A stretch of 64,000 nt of DNA from Pelargonium x hortorum (Eukaryota; Streptophyta; Magnoliopsida; Geraniales; Geraniaceae). This document shows positions 39,840 through 50,230 of this stretch, one piece after another. The DNA is taken from assembly GCA_036897525.1 (NCBI GenBank), contig JAYMTJ010000007.1, positions 62,001 through 126,000 on the forward strand. Reading direction: 5' to 3'. The notes under the pieces were generated by a model. It did not search any database and was not told the DNA's origin. It was given only the letters and a program-made list of their open reading frames with translations. Position 1 is the stretch's first letter; each line of letters opens with the position of its first letter. The translations under genes were made by a program, and so were the position numbers.

Positions 39840-41425
39840 CTTGAACTCTTATATTTAACCTATTTACTTTTCTTTTAATTTGAGGTTTTCCTAGATTGAG
39901 AGAGCGACTTGTAAACTAAGACTTTCTAAATTAAGCTAGAGCTTGCTTAAAGAAAATAAGAAGGGACTTTTCCCTTGGAGCTTCTTCAGTCGTTGTAACT
40001 AAAAAATTTCAGTATAATACTACTGGCTTGACTAAGGAAAAAAGCTGTTTTTCAAGACCGAGTATCAAAAAGCTAACATCCTTACTAAGCATATTTAGTC
40101 TTGACTACCCCGAAGCTCTCTTGTCTGGATCCCTTTTTAATAATTGCGAGTACATACTTTTCCTCATTATCTAAGTGATTTTGAATTTAAGAATAAGTAA
40201 AATTGAGTGAATTCGTACTAAACTAAAAGGAATTGAAAAGAGTTTTTTTCTTGCCTAAAAAGTTTCTTTAGGTTACTTTTCTCAGAAGCTCTACGATTGA
40301 ATTTAACTAAGTTACTGCTGTTTTATAAGATTTTTATACTTTGTATTTTATTTAAGAAGGGTTCTAATGAGAGTGAAAGGCTCCTCCAAACAAGGTAGGT
40401 ATACGAAATCTACGCACTAAAAAGATTCAATTACAGGTACAAAATCAGGTGGGAAAGCCCCTTTTAAATATAAGTATTTTCAGGAATTTTTTTGAGTAGT
40501 CCTGGATTACAGGGTAATGTAACGCAAATAAAGTTCAAATCTTTGTTCATAAATAGCTTATATATAAACCAAAGGGGGATACCCAGTAACTTTTTTTGAA
40601 ATAAATAGGGGTGGGCCCTTTTTGGTGCGTAGTTTGATTGAGATACTTAGCGAATATACCCTTGCAAGAACTTAATATTAAGAAAGAAGAGCCTCCTAGA
40701 AAGAATAACTATGAAACTACTCTAGTCCTTGCTTTGATTAACGAGGAAGGAAATAAAAAAGCACTTATATAGAATTTAGAAATTCCTTAGAAAAGCAATC
40801 TCCGAAAGGTCCATCTTATCAGTCTAGCCCCATAAGTAAGATAACTCTCAAAGCTGTCCAAAGTGCTAACCAACTGAAATATCCCTTAAGCTAAGGAAAG
40901 GAATACACTCCTATCCAGTTGAAAGTCAATTCCAATGAAACCCTAGTAGGTACTGCCGGTATAGCTCGGTGGATGCCAATGAAGGTGTATTAATTCTTAT
41001 ATGGATGGGGCTGAGCTTTTTTAGTATGGGAATTCCTTAACCTATAACCTATCATTTAAGGCAATTGAAGTTATATTACATTGTAGATAAAAAAATCTCG
41101 GGCAAGAATCCCTATAATTCAAAATAATGTTAAGAAAGTGACTAAAATTAGAGAAATCTTTGGATATTTCCAAAAGCTGTAAATTAAGAATGCTAGCCAA
41201 AAGACATAAGTAATATCTAGTTTCCGTCGGTAACATTGATTTACTCACTATACAGCACTACCCTCCTCAGCGATAAGAGCAGAAACCAAGAGGAATTATC
41301 CCCTTACCTTAGAGTAGCGCTATCTATAAAGTCTAGAATAACTCTATATCTCAATCTCAAGCAGACGGCAAGTCAATTAGGATAGCAGTGCTTTGCGGTC
41401 TGTAAACTTTCTAAACTCTAAACAA

Positions 41426-41450
41426 GGTTAGGTTAGGTTAGGTTAGGTTA
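41426..41450 (+). repeat. (GGTTA)n microsatellite
   Basis: Five exact copies of GGTTA, which is the TTAGG unit in another phase. TTAGG is the telomere repeat of many arthropods. Only five interstitial copies are present, so slippage of a pentamer explains it more simply than a telomere. Confidence 0.95.
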
Positions 41451-42604
41451 AGCTCCACCTTCCCCAGTTTTATAAGTTTTTTGTAATCGCTTAGTAATAA
41501 CTAGAGAATAGAAACAACCAGGTCGAGCTTCTCTTCTCTCAGTCGCAGAAATCTTTTTAGTTTAGAGGGAGATATTTGCTCTTTGTTTACTATAGTTTTT
41601 TTTTGAGTTTATTTACGTTTTAGGTTTGTTTGCTAGGAAGAAGCTTTCTTTTTTTATTATTGTTTTTTATTTCTTAGGGGAGAATTTAGATAATAATGAT
41701 TCTATTTTAGCAAAGAAAAATTCCCAATCTCTGGTACAGTTTGGCTTACCTAATAGAGAGCATAACGGAAATCTGGGTATTCTCTTCGAATCCCCTTTTG
41801 AAAGATTTGAATTGAAACAGTTAGGATATCCTTTATCTATTTGATAAAAAGGCATTTCAATTATTTGCATAAAATAAAAGCTAGGTCAATTTTTATATTA
41901 AACAAAGGTTAACTCTAGAAGGGGGAGAGAAGGAAATCGCGTATAGAGAGAAAAAGACAGGATATTACATCCAGCCACAGCCACAATAGAGAAAAAACCC
42001 ATAAATTAAGTGCTTTGCTATTGGTAGTTGATTAGTTTTTCCAGTTAAACAAAATTAGTGGTATGGTAAATCACATGCCAAAAAGCAAAAGAGTCCGTAT
42101 TTTTCACTATAGTTTTTTGTGAAATCAAATTTAGAGCTAGTGTTATTGCTATAGGGACTTCTTATAAGGCTCCTCCCTTTTCTTAGTATTGGCTCCCTCT
42201 TGTAACTCCGTTCGTTATAAGGAAATTTATAATTACGAAAAAAAAAATGGATATGCTCAATTCCTTATTTATTTTGACTATACCTAGTTGCTCCTCTTTA
42301 TAACTCAGCCCCTTTTTAAAGTAATTCTCTTTCGATTCATTCCAATGGTGTCTTGACTGCAGCAAGGGGTACGGAAAAGCCCTTTTTCAAGCTATAATAA
42401 CGTGCATGGATTCGAAGTTGCTTTTGTTGGTATGATATGCTAAAGTAGGTTCTAATCTATAAAAGCTCTTAATCCTAAACATCTATCTGGAAGCATTTCT
42501 TAAGGATTAACTTCATTTTTTAGTCAAGCCCTTGTCTTAATTATATCCCGGGAAACCCTGAGAAAGATAGTACATGATGTTATGAGTAACTCTTAATATT
42601 TATA

Positions 42605-42675
42605 GGAATAGATTCGAATTGAACCGACGTATGTAAGTTTTGCAAACTTATGCTCTGCCACTCGACTACGATTCC
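42605..42675 (-). tRNA. tRNA-Cys(GCA)-like sequence, probably degenerate
   Basis: Read on the minus strand, 71 bases fold onto the standard cloverleaf spacing. The acceptor stem GGAATCG/CTATTCC pairs at six of seven positions. The anticodon stem TAAGT/ACTTA is perfect around the loop TTGCAAA, giving anticodon GCA, the cysteine anticodon. The D-loop (AGTGGCA) and T-loop (TTCAATT) keep the conserved bases. The D-stem and T-stem are poor, each with two mismatches, one of them a C-A. No CCA is encoded. It could be a live but divergent organellar tRNA, a tRNA whose stems are restored by editing, or a decayed copy; I favour decayed or divergent. Confidence 0.5.
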
Positions 42676-43156
42676 TCGCGAAAATACCTAGTTATTTATG
42701 CAGCATTGATCAAAGTGTTTGTTTTCCCTAACTATTAACTCTTATTTCTCAAACTCAAAAGGGGTAACGAGAAATCAACTTCCGTTTTTTTAAGACCCAG
42801 TTATCGGGAATTTTAATTTAATCTATGAAAGAAAGGTTTTTCTATATAAATTCAAGAAAGTATAGAACAATATTTCAGAGACAATGGCTGCTTCTACGCT
42901 ACGCATTTCCAATTGGATTCCGACTTAGGACCTTCAATAATAAATTTCCATATTCTTTTTTCCCGATAAAATCTTGTATGATATTTACGAAATCCGGAGT
43001 AAGAATTCCCTTTTTTTTAGTTGTGTATGAGCGCATCTACTCCTGGGGGGGCCTACTCCGAGAGTGAATACACAACAAAGTAAGCTCAAGTTTACACACT
43101 GGAAGCAAAATATTTGTAGTACTACAAATAGAAAGAAACAAGATACGGCTTTTCTA

Positions 43157-43221
43157 GAGAGATTGAGATTCGAACTGCCGTCTTGTAATAAGGTGAAAGG
43201 CTCGTTCTAACTTCGATCTCC
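43157..43221 (-). pseudogene. tRNA-Glu(UUC)-like remnant
   Basis: On the minus strand, 65 bases read in tRNA order. A GGAGA start pairs with TCTCT at the end. A shortened D-region contains GTTAGAACG. GCCTTTCAC follows, the anticodon-loop wording typical of bacterial and organellar tRNA-Glu, and then CAGTTCGAATC as T-loop. The anticodon stem and most of the T-stem no longer pair, and the D-arm is about six bases short, so it is unlikely to work. It lies 481 bases from the tRNA-Cys-like sequence on the same strand. Confidence 0.4.
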
Positions 43222-43525
43222 AGGGCATCCCTTGATAGGTGGGGGCCGCTTGGTAAGTTTTATTAGACTTTCTTTGGGGTCGTTTTTAGGGAGGTTGTTG
43301 ATATCAAGTTCTTCTTATAATTGATTTTATCCTTGAGTAATTTAACAATAAAAGAATACGGAATATTTCCTAAGTTTTTCTTTCAGAAATTCCAAATAAT
43401 AGTTAAGATGCTTTGCTTAATAAAGTAAGGGATCCCGTTTACAGTCAACCTGGTATATAACGATCAAAGAAGCCAAATCAATGGAATAAAAAAAAACCCA
43501 GCAAATCCGAACCGAAACCCAAAAT

Positions 43526-43539
43526 AAGGATTAAGGATT
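43526..43539 (+). repeat. 7-bp perfect tandem duplication
   Basis: AAGGATT occurs twice in tandem, about 300 bases from the tRNA-Glu-like remnant. Confidence 0.7.
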
Positions 43540-45480
43540 ACATGCATATTATTAGTCCTCATAGACTCCCCTTCAAAATTATAAGTGGGATATATAAAGG
43601 TGTAGAAACTTCTTTCTTAGAGTGCCTGCTATTATATAATATTTTATCTTCCTATGCTTCCTGTTTGTTGGAAGTCCCACCCTACTAAGTTATACCGTAT
43701 ACTACTGGATCCTAACCCATGTGACTGGGCTAACTCTATGTTGATTTAGAAAAGCCTTTATTTAGGATTAAGAGTAAATGACGCCCTGTTCTGTTATCTT
43801 ATCCAATGGAGGTTCTGCTGCCCTTTCTACACATTTACATTCTAGGAACTTTAACCCTCTGCCCCCACTTGTCAGCTCTTTTTTGCTTGACTTTTGTTGT
43901 GAGTCGAAATTGCGTAAAATTCAAACAGAATTCTTTGTTTTATTCTTAGTCCTTGACAGGAGTACAACAACAGCAGAGAAAGACCGCCCAACGAAGCCCT
44001 CACTGTAAAAAAGAAGAATTCTTGTATTCTAAAACTGTTTGTTTTATTACCAAATCGGTTGAAGCTGAAGACATATCTAGATAAAAATACAAAACTTCCA
44101 CTATCCAGTTAGGGATTTACAAAAAGGAATGGGGCCTTTACTTTAGTCGAGTTTACAATACGGATATATCTTTTCTTGTCTTTATCAAAGGAGTATAAGA
44201 ACTTTTTTAGATGCGAGGGGGGATCCTATACAAGATTGTGAAATAGTACTATAGATGTAACAGCTTGCTTAAAGGATTTCGAATTAAGAAATTCCTTTTA
44301 TAGAATACATTCGCCATTACCTAAATTTAGTGCAAAAAATAGGGAGGTAAAGTGATTAATAGAAATCCTCGCCTTGAATAGGACATGCAGATATATACTA
44401 TAATCAATAAAATGCATTACTCCTTTTTGAAAAGCCGCAGGGATTGCGCCCCTTTTTAAGATTTAATACTAACCAGGAACCTAAGTATACCCTTTATGCT
44501 CTCTTATTTGAGTTTGAGCTGCCCTAAACTATAAGTCAGTGCTTGTGCAGTTATTGCCTTGAAAAAGCTTACTAGGAATTTTTTAGTTAATATGAACGAC
44601 CTTCTTTTGCTGTCATAGGTGTGTAAGGCAGCTTTCGACCTGGGTTATTAGAATTAGTTTACCCAAGCATCTTTCATAAAGAGAAGAAGGTTTCCGCGGA
44701 TATCCCGCATTTTTTTTAATGTATCGACTTTTTATATTGCTTGAGAATAAACAAGTGCTCTAGACTCTTTGCTTTGGTTATTTCGTGTTTTAATAGTATC
44801 TCGAGGTTAGATCTTACTTTCGTCATATAAAATACTTTAAATATATGCGCTACAACATATTTATTTCATTTCTAAGCTCCCGTAAAAAGGAAAAGCCCGT
44901 AAACAAAAAGAAATACACAATTTAATTAGGATTTTTTAAGGATCTCTTACCTAAGCGCCTTCTGTCCTAAAGTAAAGTTTGTACTTTTAAGTTTTATACG
45001 AAAGAGGGGTCCTCATATCTAATGCTTTGTTACATCTTTTACCATAGAAAAAGCTATTAGTCCATTTCCTTTTAGAAGCTAGCAGGAACAGAAATCCTTA
45101 TTTGTGCCCTAATATCCATATCTTGTACATAGATTAAACCTATAATTCGATATGTAACTTATTAAAAATATTATTTTGAGTCGCGCCTCCTTTCATTATT
45201 CGTTTTTCTTCTTTTGCAGTATTTATTAGATTACTTTTTGGTATGCACAACTGAAGAATGCCAAATTGCAATTGAATAGTTTTTTACTAGGGAACTCTAT
45301 CTAAAATCAGAAATGCATTTCCTTCGGGTTATAGAGATTGCACCCTCGGGATAAAAGGCAATTTACTAATTATCATACAAAAACAAAAGTCCGAAAGTAT
45401 AAGCTTTTTCCAGGACTCCTATCCTTATGTAGAGAACAAGGATACTCCTAAAACTGCTTGATGTCAAAGCAACTTCTATT

Positions 45481-46990
45481 TACTGAATAGAATTAACTCC
45501 TTTTTATTATGAAAACTCCACGATATACTAATTTCAATGCCTTTTACATTTACACTAGAATCTCTTTCCTTGCTCTTCTTATAGCTCTTGTAGCTTGTCT
45601 TGCTAATGTCCTTGTAGGTCGTCTATAGTCTATAGCTGGCAAAGGCGAGCTTGAGTCAACATTTCCTGGTCCACTTTCGGTGTTTTAAAACCAATAAATC
45701 CAGTAACGCTTATATGATGGAATCGCATTGGTCTATATTGCTTTAACAAGTCAAACTTATTTACAAACCCGTCCTAACCGGTGCTTTTTCCTTATAACCC
45801 AACCGAACTATAAAATCCCCTTGTGTCTTTGTTGTTTGCGCTGTTACGAGTCAAAGGAAGGATGCCAAGCAGTTGAAAAAGCAAGGGAAGTCCATTGCAA
45901 GTCAAAGCAGTCCTATTTCTTCCGTTTTTTACAAAATAATATTCTATTCAATTAAGAGTAATGAAAAGACTAATACACTATCACACTATACATATTAGTA
46001 ATACAATAGCTACAGGCAAGAATAAGACCCCTGTCTTTAGAAAGGGAACTCCACATAAGGAAAGGTTAAAGCATAGCAGCAAAGAGTACTGGTATAGCTC
46101 CTACTAACTAAAGCTCTTAACTTAAGTAAGAAGGGAGTCATATGAGGAATTAAGTCAATAAAAAGAAGAAAGATGCTAGCGACGAATAGTTGGTAAAGAG
46201 CTGAGGCTAAAGTCCTAGGTTTTCTGGTCTATACTATCTAAAAATCTCTATAGGAAATCCTATTAACAGCTTTCCCAGTTCGTAAGATGATTAAGAACTA
46301 TACCCTAAACCTGGAAGAAACTACTTTACTTAGATTTTAGTAAGGAATTGAACAAAATGGAACAAATAAAGTGTCTGTTTTTCTTGAAATTATTGAAAAG
46401 CTTTTATCCTATATAGAAAGAAGAATATTTCATACCTCTATAGATACCTCTATTAAAGACATCTTACTCAGTATTCTCCTCTAGGAATTGGGCTCTCCTA
46501 GACGACAGAGTACTCCTCTTTTTTATGTAAGCACTTTTCTGACTGTCATAATTTAGGATAACCTTTGTACAGCTTTACTAGATTGTAGGGAGAAGTACTA
46601 GCTCTTAAATTTAAGGAAAAAGAAAAAGTTTCGTCCTTTTTTACTTGTTATGATTCTTCGTTTCTTAGAATTGTTGCGCAGTTTATCCTATGTTTTAATA
46701 TTATTTCTTTAAACCTACTTGTGATAATGAAGCTGGATGTAGCAGCCAGCCTTTAGTTGTAAGCTTGGAATCTAGGAAATGTATACTCTTTTCTTTTCTA
46801 TCACTAGCGCAATGTTGCTTTTCTTGTCTTAAGTAGAAAGAAACTTATTTCAGTAAGGTTCACTTGTTTCAGACGGAAGTAGTGTGTATTATGTAGTAAG
46901 AAGTAGAGGTAAAGCCAGTCAGTACTCGTAAGGAGAGCCTCAGAAATTCCTAAAAAGAAAGCAATTATTAGAATAGAAGACTTGAGTATC
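45481..46990. other. texture-B patch
   Basis: B-like texture. It contains a 75-codon plus frame (45728-45955) whose product has seven cysteines, several clustered, but no ordered zinc-binding or other motif I can name. A 7-bp duplication (GTCTATA twice, 45621-45634) and an imperfect 12-bp duplication (46432-46455) are present. I see no supported gene. Confidence 0.4.
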
Positions 46991-47590
46991 AGTGATAGCT
47001 TTGACAAGGCTAAGAATCCTTTTTTTTTTAGTAAATATAAGACTGTTACTATGAAAAATTCTAATAAAGAAAGGGCACTAATACTAAGCTTTTATATAGG
47101 TGAGACTTTATATACCTTATACACCCTTCCTTACAGCCGGACCATAATTTCTATTATTTATGATAAACCTTTAGATAATAAAGCGACAGTACAGATAAAA
47201 TACACAAATATAATAAGAATAAGTTGTAGTGACTCAAGTAAACTGTAGAAACTGAGAAGTGTTTATTAGTTAAACTAAGTATAAAATGAATTTATTAAAA
47301 GGGTGGGGTAGTCCTACATTACTAGCGGAGCGTCGTTATTTGTTCGTAATTCCCAGCACCAATTTCTTGAAAAGATAAGCTCATTAGGAGCAAAGCTTTT
47401 TATTTTACCTAGTTCTATAAACTATGACTTGTAATTTAGTCAAAATCTCGCTGGAGTCCTGTAATTGTAATATAATATAAACCAGCACCCCTACTAATTG
47501 AACGAGTGTTTAATATTTCCGCCCTAGAAACTAGAAATAGTTAAGAAGTTTTTTTTGAGAAAAAGCCCTGAGTTCCGAGGTTGCTCAAAA
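46991..47590. other. non-coding stretch, texture A
   Basis: AT-rich with G/C clusters. An 88-codon plus frame (46982-47248) spans the junction with the B patch. It is rich in Ile, Ser, Thr, Lys and Tyr, as AT-rich random frames are, and is unrecognised. Confidence 0.45.
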
Positions 47591-47893
47591 CTTTCAGTAA
47601 AGTGTTATTGTTGTAGCCGCCCCCTTGGTTACTAACTACTGTGTCAATAGCTCTGTAATACACCCATCGACTAGATAGTACTTCTCCTAGCTACAGATTG
47701 CTCCATCAGATACAGGCTTGCCTTGGCCTGCTTAGAGATAGCTGCACTTGGGCCTGCTTTAGAGGAGAAAGTATTGAATTAATGACATAGACTTTGTTCC
47801 TTAATGTTCCTTCCTAAACAATCTTATAAAAATAAGAAGAGTGGATTATTAGAGTTCGAAGGGCAAGAGAATCTAGTTCAATTGACTCCTTTA

Positions 47894-47920
47894 AAACTAC
47901 TAAACTGGAACCTCCTTTAC
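47894..47920 (+). repeat. dispersed 27-base repeat, copy 2
   Basis: Partner of 27846-27872; the single difference is A there and T here, just before GGAACCTCC. Confidence 0.85.
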
Positions 47921-48051
47921 TTTATAAGTCTTTCTTTTTAGTTAGAATCCTTAACCTACCGGCAATGTCCTTAGCTTGCTATACAGTCCTTCTTCCGCAG
48001 CACTGGCTTACAATACAAGGAGCTTATACATTATCATAATTTCCTAGGTTC

Positions 48052-48070
48052 CATTAGCACCTCAAGAAAC
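48052..48070 (+). repeat. dispersed 19-base repeat, copy 2
   Basis: Exact partner of 11488-11506, same orientation. Confidence 0.7.
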
Positions 48071-48338
48071 TGTTAGATTATTGATCGGTTAGGTGTCCTC
48101 TTGAAGACAGGTTAGTTTAGGATTTAGAGTTAGGATTGGTTTGGACTGCTAGAGATGGCTATTGACCGAAAGTACAGAGAAGAGAGGTTTTAGAGTTTGT
48201 TGTTTAATCTTTAGCTAATTCAGGGTTGATCCTTATATATTTGACTTTCAAAAATTGATTTTGACTATAGGCAGTTGATAGCTAGCTTTCAAAGGTTACC
48301 TTTACTAACGACCTTGGGAGTAAAGAAAAAGAATAGGA

Positions 48339-48350
48339 GGATTTCTAGTT
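48339..48350 (+). repeat. B-patch 12-mer GGATTTCTAGTT, copy 4
   Basis: Same word, in the B patch at 47591-48470. Confidence 0.7.
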
Positions 48351-48470
48351 CAAAAGAGAGAATTCTGAGTTTGCTTAACTTACTAATTTTACTAGGATTG
48401 ATTCTCATAAAAAGGATAAAAAATTCCAAGCAAAGCTCTTTTGTGTCCTTAATTAATACAAACCCATTTT

Positions 48471-49080
48471 GAAACTATAATAACTTATATAGAATAAGTA
48501 ATAGTTTATAGTGTATGCTTTCCTTCTAAGAGTATGGAATCGTTCTTTATTTTCATTTTTCCCATCAATGTTTTTTACTTAACATGCTAAAGGTTCGAGT
48601 CACGGGAGCATCCGTATAAAACTGTAAAATAGACCAGAATAATATAATAGGTTGTCGTGGAATTTTGGAGTGTTCTTAAAAAAGCTTTTACAAAGTAATT
48701 CGGATTGGGTATCTAATCAGTTATTTATGGCATTAGAAATAAGAACTAGAAATCAAATTTGATGTAGATCTGCTAAATCTATTCTTAAGATGCTATTATT
48801 AGAGTTAGAGTAATAATTTGAATAGAATCTGGCCTGGAATTCCCCCTTTTTCAGTCTAGTCCACGACTAAGTTATTGCTTGGATTTACCATACAATCTAC
48901 TTTATTAGAAGTAACCCTCTTCAGTAAATCTAGTAAAGACTTTCACTTTCAAGAAATAAAAAAGAAAAAATGAATAACCTTCACTCCGTTTAGTTCCTGT
49001 AAGCTGTTTACCTACCCTTAAATGTATACCTCTGAAAGCCCTGAAAATCCTATTCACTATAAAAGTTTATCAAATTACTT
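48471..49080. other. non-coding stretch, texture A
   Basis: AT-rich spacer. A lone T-arm-like word, GGTTCGAGTC, occurs at 48592-48601 without the rest of a tRNA. I see no gene. Confidence 0.45.
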
Positions 49081-50230
49081 AGAATTTCCTGGATACTAGA
49101 ATTAAGTTAAGACAGCTGAGTAGGAAAAGCAGTAAGAGAGAGGATCCTTGTATTGTCTGTCTCTTGTTAGGGTTCTCCTATGGTGCTATTGTACTTAGTG
49201 TAGCTTACTTACAGAGGAGTTAGTTTAAGAGTTAGAGTATATATTGATAGTCATTCTAGTTTCTTATTATATTAAGCGGATAATTCCTCTTGTCCTATCG
49301 AGTTACTGACATTAGAGGTGTTAGCCTTAGATAGTTTAGATTGGATTACTCCCTGGAGAATATACCCGGTAAGGAAAGCTCCTATGGTGACTTAATCAGA
49401 GAGAAGAGTCTAAACTATATCTGTTAAGGTAAGCTTAGAATCTACCCTCAACAAAGAAAAATAGAATACATTATCTATCTTGAACTCCTTTCTTTCCTAA
49501 AGAGTTACACTTAATATCCTGGAATAAGAATACATTTTTCTGTCTTAGAATATCCTCTCAAATTCTAGAAGGTATCCGAATGCTATCTTTGCAGACTTAC
49601 AAGGAATCTCAGAAACAAATATGTACCTTAGATCTGTTAGAACAAGAATGTATAATCTACCGACGAGCTTTAGAGTTAGCTGGTTCCTGCAATGAACAAA
49701 GGAAAAATGAGTACAATAAGGAAATGTCCTAAATAATGTACCAGTTCTGGAATTGGAATCCATTAAGAACTTGGTGTTCCCTTCTCTTTTCTATTCCATT
49801 AGATCTCCTCCTTTACTATCCGCTTAGATCGGAATTAGACCGGAATCATTTCTTTTCTAGCATCACATCAATATAAACAACAACTTTACTTGCAAAACAA
49901 AAGGAACTAATCTTATTTCTAATCCTCCTTTAGCTACACCTGCTTACAAGCTGTCCATCTTGACCTTCTTTGTTACTCTTATCCTGTATCATAGCCAGTT
50001 TCATACTCCTATCCTACTAGCTATTTTATTAGCCCAGCACTCCGTACCTTCTTAGTTGCTTCCTCGCTTTGGCCTAGTTGACTTCAACTCCTAACAACCT
50101 CTTTGCTAACACTAACAACTGAGTAATTACCATCTTTGACAGCAATTTCTAACAAATAATAGTTTTTCGACTGCTAAGAAACCAAGAGAAATAGAATCCT
50201 CAGGAAGCACTAACCTAAGTGTTAATGACA
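49081..50230. other. texture-B patch
   Basis: B-like texture with few G/C runs. A 72-codon minus frame (49545-49763) is unrecognised. A fifth copy of GAATACAAAT lies just past its edge at 50244-50253. I see no gene. Confidence 0.45.

Larger units (their letters stand above)
39351..45480. other. non-coding stretch, texture A, holding two tRNA-like sequences
   Basis: AT-rich DNA with G/C clusters. About 40790-40960 and 41250-41420 are B-like. It contains a long-loop inverted repeat (39782-39839), a GGTTA microsatellite (41426-41450), and the tRNA-Cys-like and tRNA-Glu-like sequences on the minus strand at 42605-42675 and 43157-43221. Frames up to 80 codons (42825-43067) sit between these and are unrecognised. 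Confidence 0.6.
47591..48470. other. texture-B patch sharing words with other B patches
   Basis: Holds copies of repeats also seen elsewhere: a 27-base word (47894-47920), a 16-base word (48005-48020), a 19-base word (48052-48070) and GGATTTCTAGTT (48339-48350). This is the strongest single link between B patches. A 65-codon frame (48275-48472) is unrecognised. Confidence 0.5.
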
